Shown: piece after piece, positions 61,013 to 64,000 of the stretch | Position numbering within the stretch: the first letter of the stretch is position 1 | Layout of the letters: each line of letters begins with the position of its first letter | NCBI GenBank assembly: GCA_032718865.1 | Contig: JALUTQ010000001.1 | Span: forward strand, 1,054,001-1,118,000 | Direction of reading: 5' to 3' | Origin: Tilletia caries | Lineage: Eukaryota; Basidiomycota; Exobasidiomycetes; Tilletiales; Tilletiaceae | DNA: 64,000 nucleotides | Program-made: the position numbers and the translations under genes | Notes under the pieces: model-generated | What the model was told of the DNA's origin: nothing | Databases searched by the model: none | Seen by the model: only the letters and a program-made list of their open reading frames with translations

Positions 61013-62351
61013 TCAGGGGACCGCGACGACGACTTTGCCCAGCGCTCGGCCCTCAATCAAGTATTTGTACGCCTCAACCCCGTCCTTCCATTCGAAGACC
61101 CTGTCCACGACGGGGTGGATCGTTCCTGTTGAAGAAAATGGTTTTCGAATCAGAAAGATCAGCATTTCCGTGTCTCTTAGTGCAGCTGACACCTTCCACC
61201 CTTCCATGTTGTGGACTTACCTTTTGCCAGATGCTTGTTGACCTCGACCAGATCGTTCTTCGACGGTCCGGCAATGATGAGGGTGCGCTGATGTCCGCCA
61301 AGGAATTTGGGCAGCTTTGCTCGAATATTCCACCGTATGAAGCTGAGAGCCTCTGAGCTGAATATGAAGCTGTTCGGCTTGATGAACGATGCGCCGATGT
61401 TGACCCACTTTCCGCCCGCTTTGAGGTACGCAGGCGAGGCCAAGTGCAGTTCGGGAGTACCGATGCAATCGAGGACGACATCGAATGGCGCGGAGGAGTA
61501 GCGGCTTACGAGCTCTTGCTTTGGGTCACCGGCGCGGTCTGGATCAAGAATGTGGAACTTTTCGTCAGCAATTCCTGGCTGCAAGAGCCAGCTTTTGTGT
61601 GCGAAGTGTAAACGGAATGGTGGACTCACGATCAATGACCTCATTCACGCCGCGTTTCTTGATGAAGTCGGCCTTGGAGCCACTGGCAGTGGCCACGATC
61701 AACGACGCACCCTTCGCAATCGCGAGGTCGGCCGCAAGAAGACCCACAGCCGTTGTGCCACCGTTGATGAAGACCCTGTCGCCCTTCTCGACGTACTGAG
61801 ACTGAATGTAAGCGGTCATGGATACGATACCCAATCCCGCGGCGCTCTCAGCAGTGATACCAGCCTCAATGGCCGCTGTATTGGTGGGCAAGGGATGGAT
61901 GTCCTCCACTTCCGCAACCGTGTATGTGCTCATCGCTCCAAGGGCTGAGGTGGGTGGCAGGTTGTAAATGAGGCCCCAGACGGCTACATTCTCTTCACCG
62001 AGCCATTCGTACTTCTTGGAGAGGGAGTCAGAGCCGAGTTTGACGACGGTGCCAGAGAAATCGACGGCTGCCGTTCGGGGAACTTTCTGGATGAAAGAGG
62101 GCAAGAGCGCGGCCAATTTGTAGCTGATAGAATGTGCGAAGAAACGGTCAGTAATAATATGTAACCAGACCACATGCTTTCACCGAGGTTCATACGCACT
62201 CGACCGGGTTCAGGGCAGCGTGGCTGACTTTGACGAGCACCTGGCTAGGCTTGAGCTTGGGAAGCGTGATAGAACGAAGCTGCAGAGTGTCGGGGATCGG
62301 TCCTGGCTTGGTGATCTGCCAGGCCTCAGCAGAAACAGGAGAAGTGGACAT
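61013..62351 (-). CDS. Zinc-type alcohol dehydrogenase / quinone oxidoreductase-like (MDR)
   Basis: Medium-chain dehydrogenase/reductase, NAD(P)-dependent, substrate unknown. Start ATG 62349-62351 (MSTSPVSAEAWQI), stop TGA 61013-61015. Four exons, with introns at about 62127-62195, 61570-61628 and 61122-61219. GroES-like N-terminal half: LPKLKPSQVLVKVSHAALNPVEYKLAALLP .. AVDFSGTVVKLG. The nucleotide-binding part has VFINGGTTAVGLLAADLAIAKGASLIVATAS and later DVVLDCIGTPELHLASPAYL, with C-terminal HPVVDRVFEWKDGVEAYKYLIEGRALGKVVV. The usual zinc-binding cysteines are absent, which places it with the zinc-independent quinone reductase or RTN4IP1-like branch. It lies 186 bp upstream of HIS6 in the same direction. 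Confidence 0.85.
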
Positions 62352-62673
62352 GATGAAGAGTGTCAGCACCGAAGAGGAAGGCGTCGGGAGCAGCGAGCGA
62401 GCGAATTGGGGAGGAGATGGAGGTAAGTAGGGAGAAGCGCAGTATACTTTCCTGCCTCTTATATAAGTTAGTGCGTGTTGAGTGTTGACCGTGGTCCTTC
62501 GCGGCGCGTATGTTCCAATCCTCGCCCGGAGATAGCATCATCTTGCTGCGTGCATCGCGGAGATAACACTGTCGACCCGGACCTCACCTCCTCCTCGGTC
62601 CGCGGTCGGAGATCTGAGCTATGGCCTAAGTAGTCCCCACCGGACCACCGCCGAGACTTCGGAAAAAGACAGC

Positions 62674-64000
62674 ATGAGCTCAAGTTCGACCTTGCGGCGC
62701 GGCTTCCTCAACGCGGGAGCCTCGCGGCCGCCTGACGCATCCGCTCCCCCCCCCCGCGATCTCATCCCCAGCATCGAAACGCAAAGATCCGCCGGCTGCG
62801 TCAACCGACGCGAGCTTGCCACCCACCCGTGCCGCTAAGACCGCTGCGACGGAACGCATCCGCCAGCAAGCCTTCCCGCGCGCACCCAACAGCAACGAGC
62901 TTTACGCCGTTCAAGCCGACCTCTTCGAGAAGCGCCGCGCCGCCGACAAAAAGGTGGCGGCCTTTATCGACCGCTTTTTGCGCGACCTTGGTGACCTTGA
63001 GTCATCTGGTGCGCTGGACCCGAACTCTGCCCGCCTCTTCGCCGCCGGCGCGCAAGCAGCATTTAGGCAGGCGCTCACTCCTGGAGCGCACGCGCCACCG
63101 GAGGTGCTCAAAGCACTCAACGCCTGGGACCCCGCTGACAAGGCCTCTGCGGATCGCATCCGCCTTCACGACTCGTACGCTGCTGCAGCAGCACCCAACC
63201 ACCGGAAACTCACCTTCCCGCGACCTCAAAAAGGGACATCCGTCAAAGCCCGCCCGGACCCACCATCCCTTCGACCTCTTCAAGGCTTCCGTCTCCGCGG
63301 TCGCGGTGCCGGCAGCGCCGAGGAAGCGCTCGAGAGGGCCAGTGGCACGGACGACACGGTTTACGTACGCCTGTCCAGCCAGCACTCTTTGCGTTCTAAA
63401 CATGCCTACTTCCTCAAGAAGACCATCTTGGACGCTTTTGCCGCCGCCAATGCTCCCTCTCACATAGGCATCGACACCATCAAGCACGTTCCGTCTGGCC
63501 TGGCCTTGCAACCTCTCGGTTCTTGCGCCGTCTCCGAGCTCTTCTCTCTTCACAACCTCATCAAGGCGACATTCTCTGCCGACAAGGTCGAGATCGGCAA
63601 CCAATGGGACCGCTTTGTCCTCATGAATGTTCCGACTTTCATTGATGGCGAGCAAGTTCCTGACGAAATCCTTTCCGACGAGCTTACCGCCGCCGTCGGA
63701 TGCCCCCTACCAGAGCCCCCGCGTCGCCTCGGCCGACCGGAGGCGCTCAGCACTCAACGGAGCTCTTCCGTGCTCTTTTCTCTGCCCGGTGGACGGATGC
63801 CGGCAGACACGACACGGCTTTCGATCCTCGGCCAACGTTTTTCCGTCCGCCCGTACAAGGAGCAGCGGGCCTCGGAACATTGCGACCACTGCCTCTCCCA
63901 GCACCACTCAACGGCACGGTGCAAGGAACTGACCCCCCGTTGCAAGGATTGCGCGGCTGAGGGCCATTCGGCAGGGAGCGGGGCCTGCCTCATGTCTAAG
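62674..64000 (+). mobile_element. LINE ORF1-like protein with two CCHC zinc knuckles, continues past window
   Basis: ATG 62674 opens a frame that, after about 25 codons, reaches a C10 run (62746-62755). Dropping one C leads into a frame that stays open to the end of the window (over 410 codons). The protein starts Ser/Ala/Pro-rich, has a helical central part (LYAVQADLFEKRRAADKKVAAFIDRFLRD) and a segment typical of retrotransposon ORF1 or Gag nucleic-acid binding (YVRLSSQHSLRSKHAYFLKKTILDAFAAAN). It ends with CDHCLSQHHSTARC (CX2CX4HX4C) and CKDCAAEGHSAGSGAC. The reverse transcriptase expected downstream is outside the window; it may belong to the same family as the copy at 34.2-36.5 kb, but that cannot be tested here. 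Confidence 0.7.

Overview
The window is nuclear DNA from a filamentous or dimorphic basidiomycete-type fungus. Genes are dense, introns are short (about 50-100 nt, GT..AG), neighbouring genes are mostly divergent or convergent, and the proteins are fungal orthologues (VPS28, MET16-type PAPS reductase, IVY1, PGI, HIS6, RIB7, PRP19, MBF1, dynactin p25). A complex I B12-like subunit points to a respiring fungus. Species cannot be named from the sequence alone. Exon joins below were read by eye from splice sites and frame.

Layout. 1-6.6 kb: a decayed Helitron (Rep plus PIF1-type helicase) followed by an antisense broken gene that it may have captured. 7.2-18.0 kb: host genes (AYR1-like SDR, an Arg/Asp-rich low-complexity protein, a Myb/SANT-like regulator, IVY1-like BAR protein, PAPS reductase, VPS28). 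18.0-32.0 kb: a rearranged segmental duplication. The ancestral pair VPS28 -> <- IKS1-like kinase has been multiplied. Two kinase fragments lie at 18.06-20.9 kb, a relic of the VPS28 last exon lies at 28.16 kb, and an intact kinase lies at 28.5-32.0 kb. Between the fragments and the intact copy sits a 7.2-kb island (20.92-28.15 kb) with three accessory genes: a protein with four membrane segments, a helical-bundle protein, and a large protein with helical bundles at both ends around about seven TPR-like repeats. I read this as a candidate fungal immune or allorecognition-type locus; the function is inference.

32.4-48 kb: PBDC1 and a complex I B12-like subunit, then a 7.5-kb transposon block (LINE reverse transcriptase, then a 5083-bp LTR element with no recognisable proteins) that splits what was probably a shared promoter between the complex I gene and the ATP synthase subunit f gene. 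After that come ATP17 with a 6-nt micro-exon, dynactin p25, an RBM18-like protein and glucose-6-phosphate isomerase.

48.6-62.4 kb: SNF5/SFH1, MBF1, a 792-bp non-autonomous DNA transposon packed with 22 copies of one 9-bp motif, a gene in which a Sec7 ARF-GEF runs in frame into the riboflavin reductase RIB7, PRP19, HIS6 and a zinc-type dehydrogenase-like gene. 62.7-64 kb: the start of a LINE ORF1-like gene with two zinc knuckles that leaves the window.

Most unusual items: the Sec7-RIB7 fusion, the motif-dense MULE-like element, the accessory island set inside a broken VPS28/IKS1 duplication, and a run of single-base homopolymer frame breaks confined to mobile or mobile-associated reading frames.
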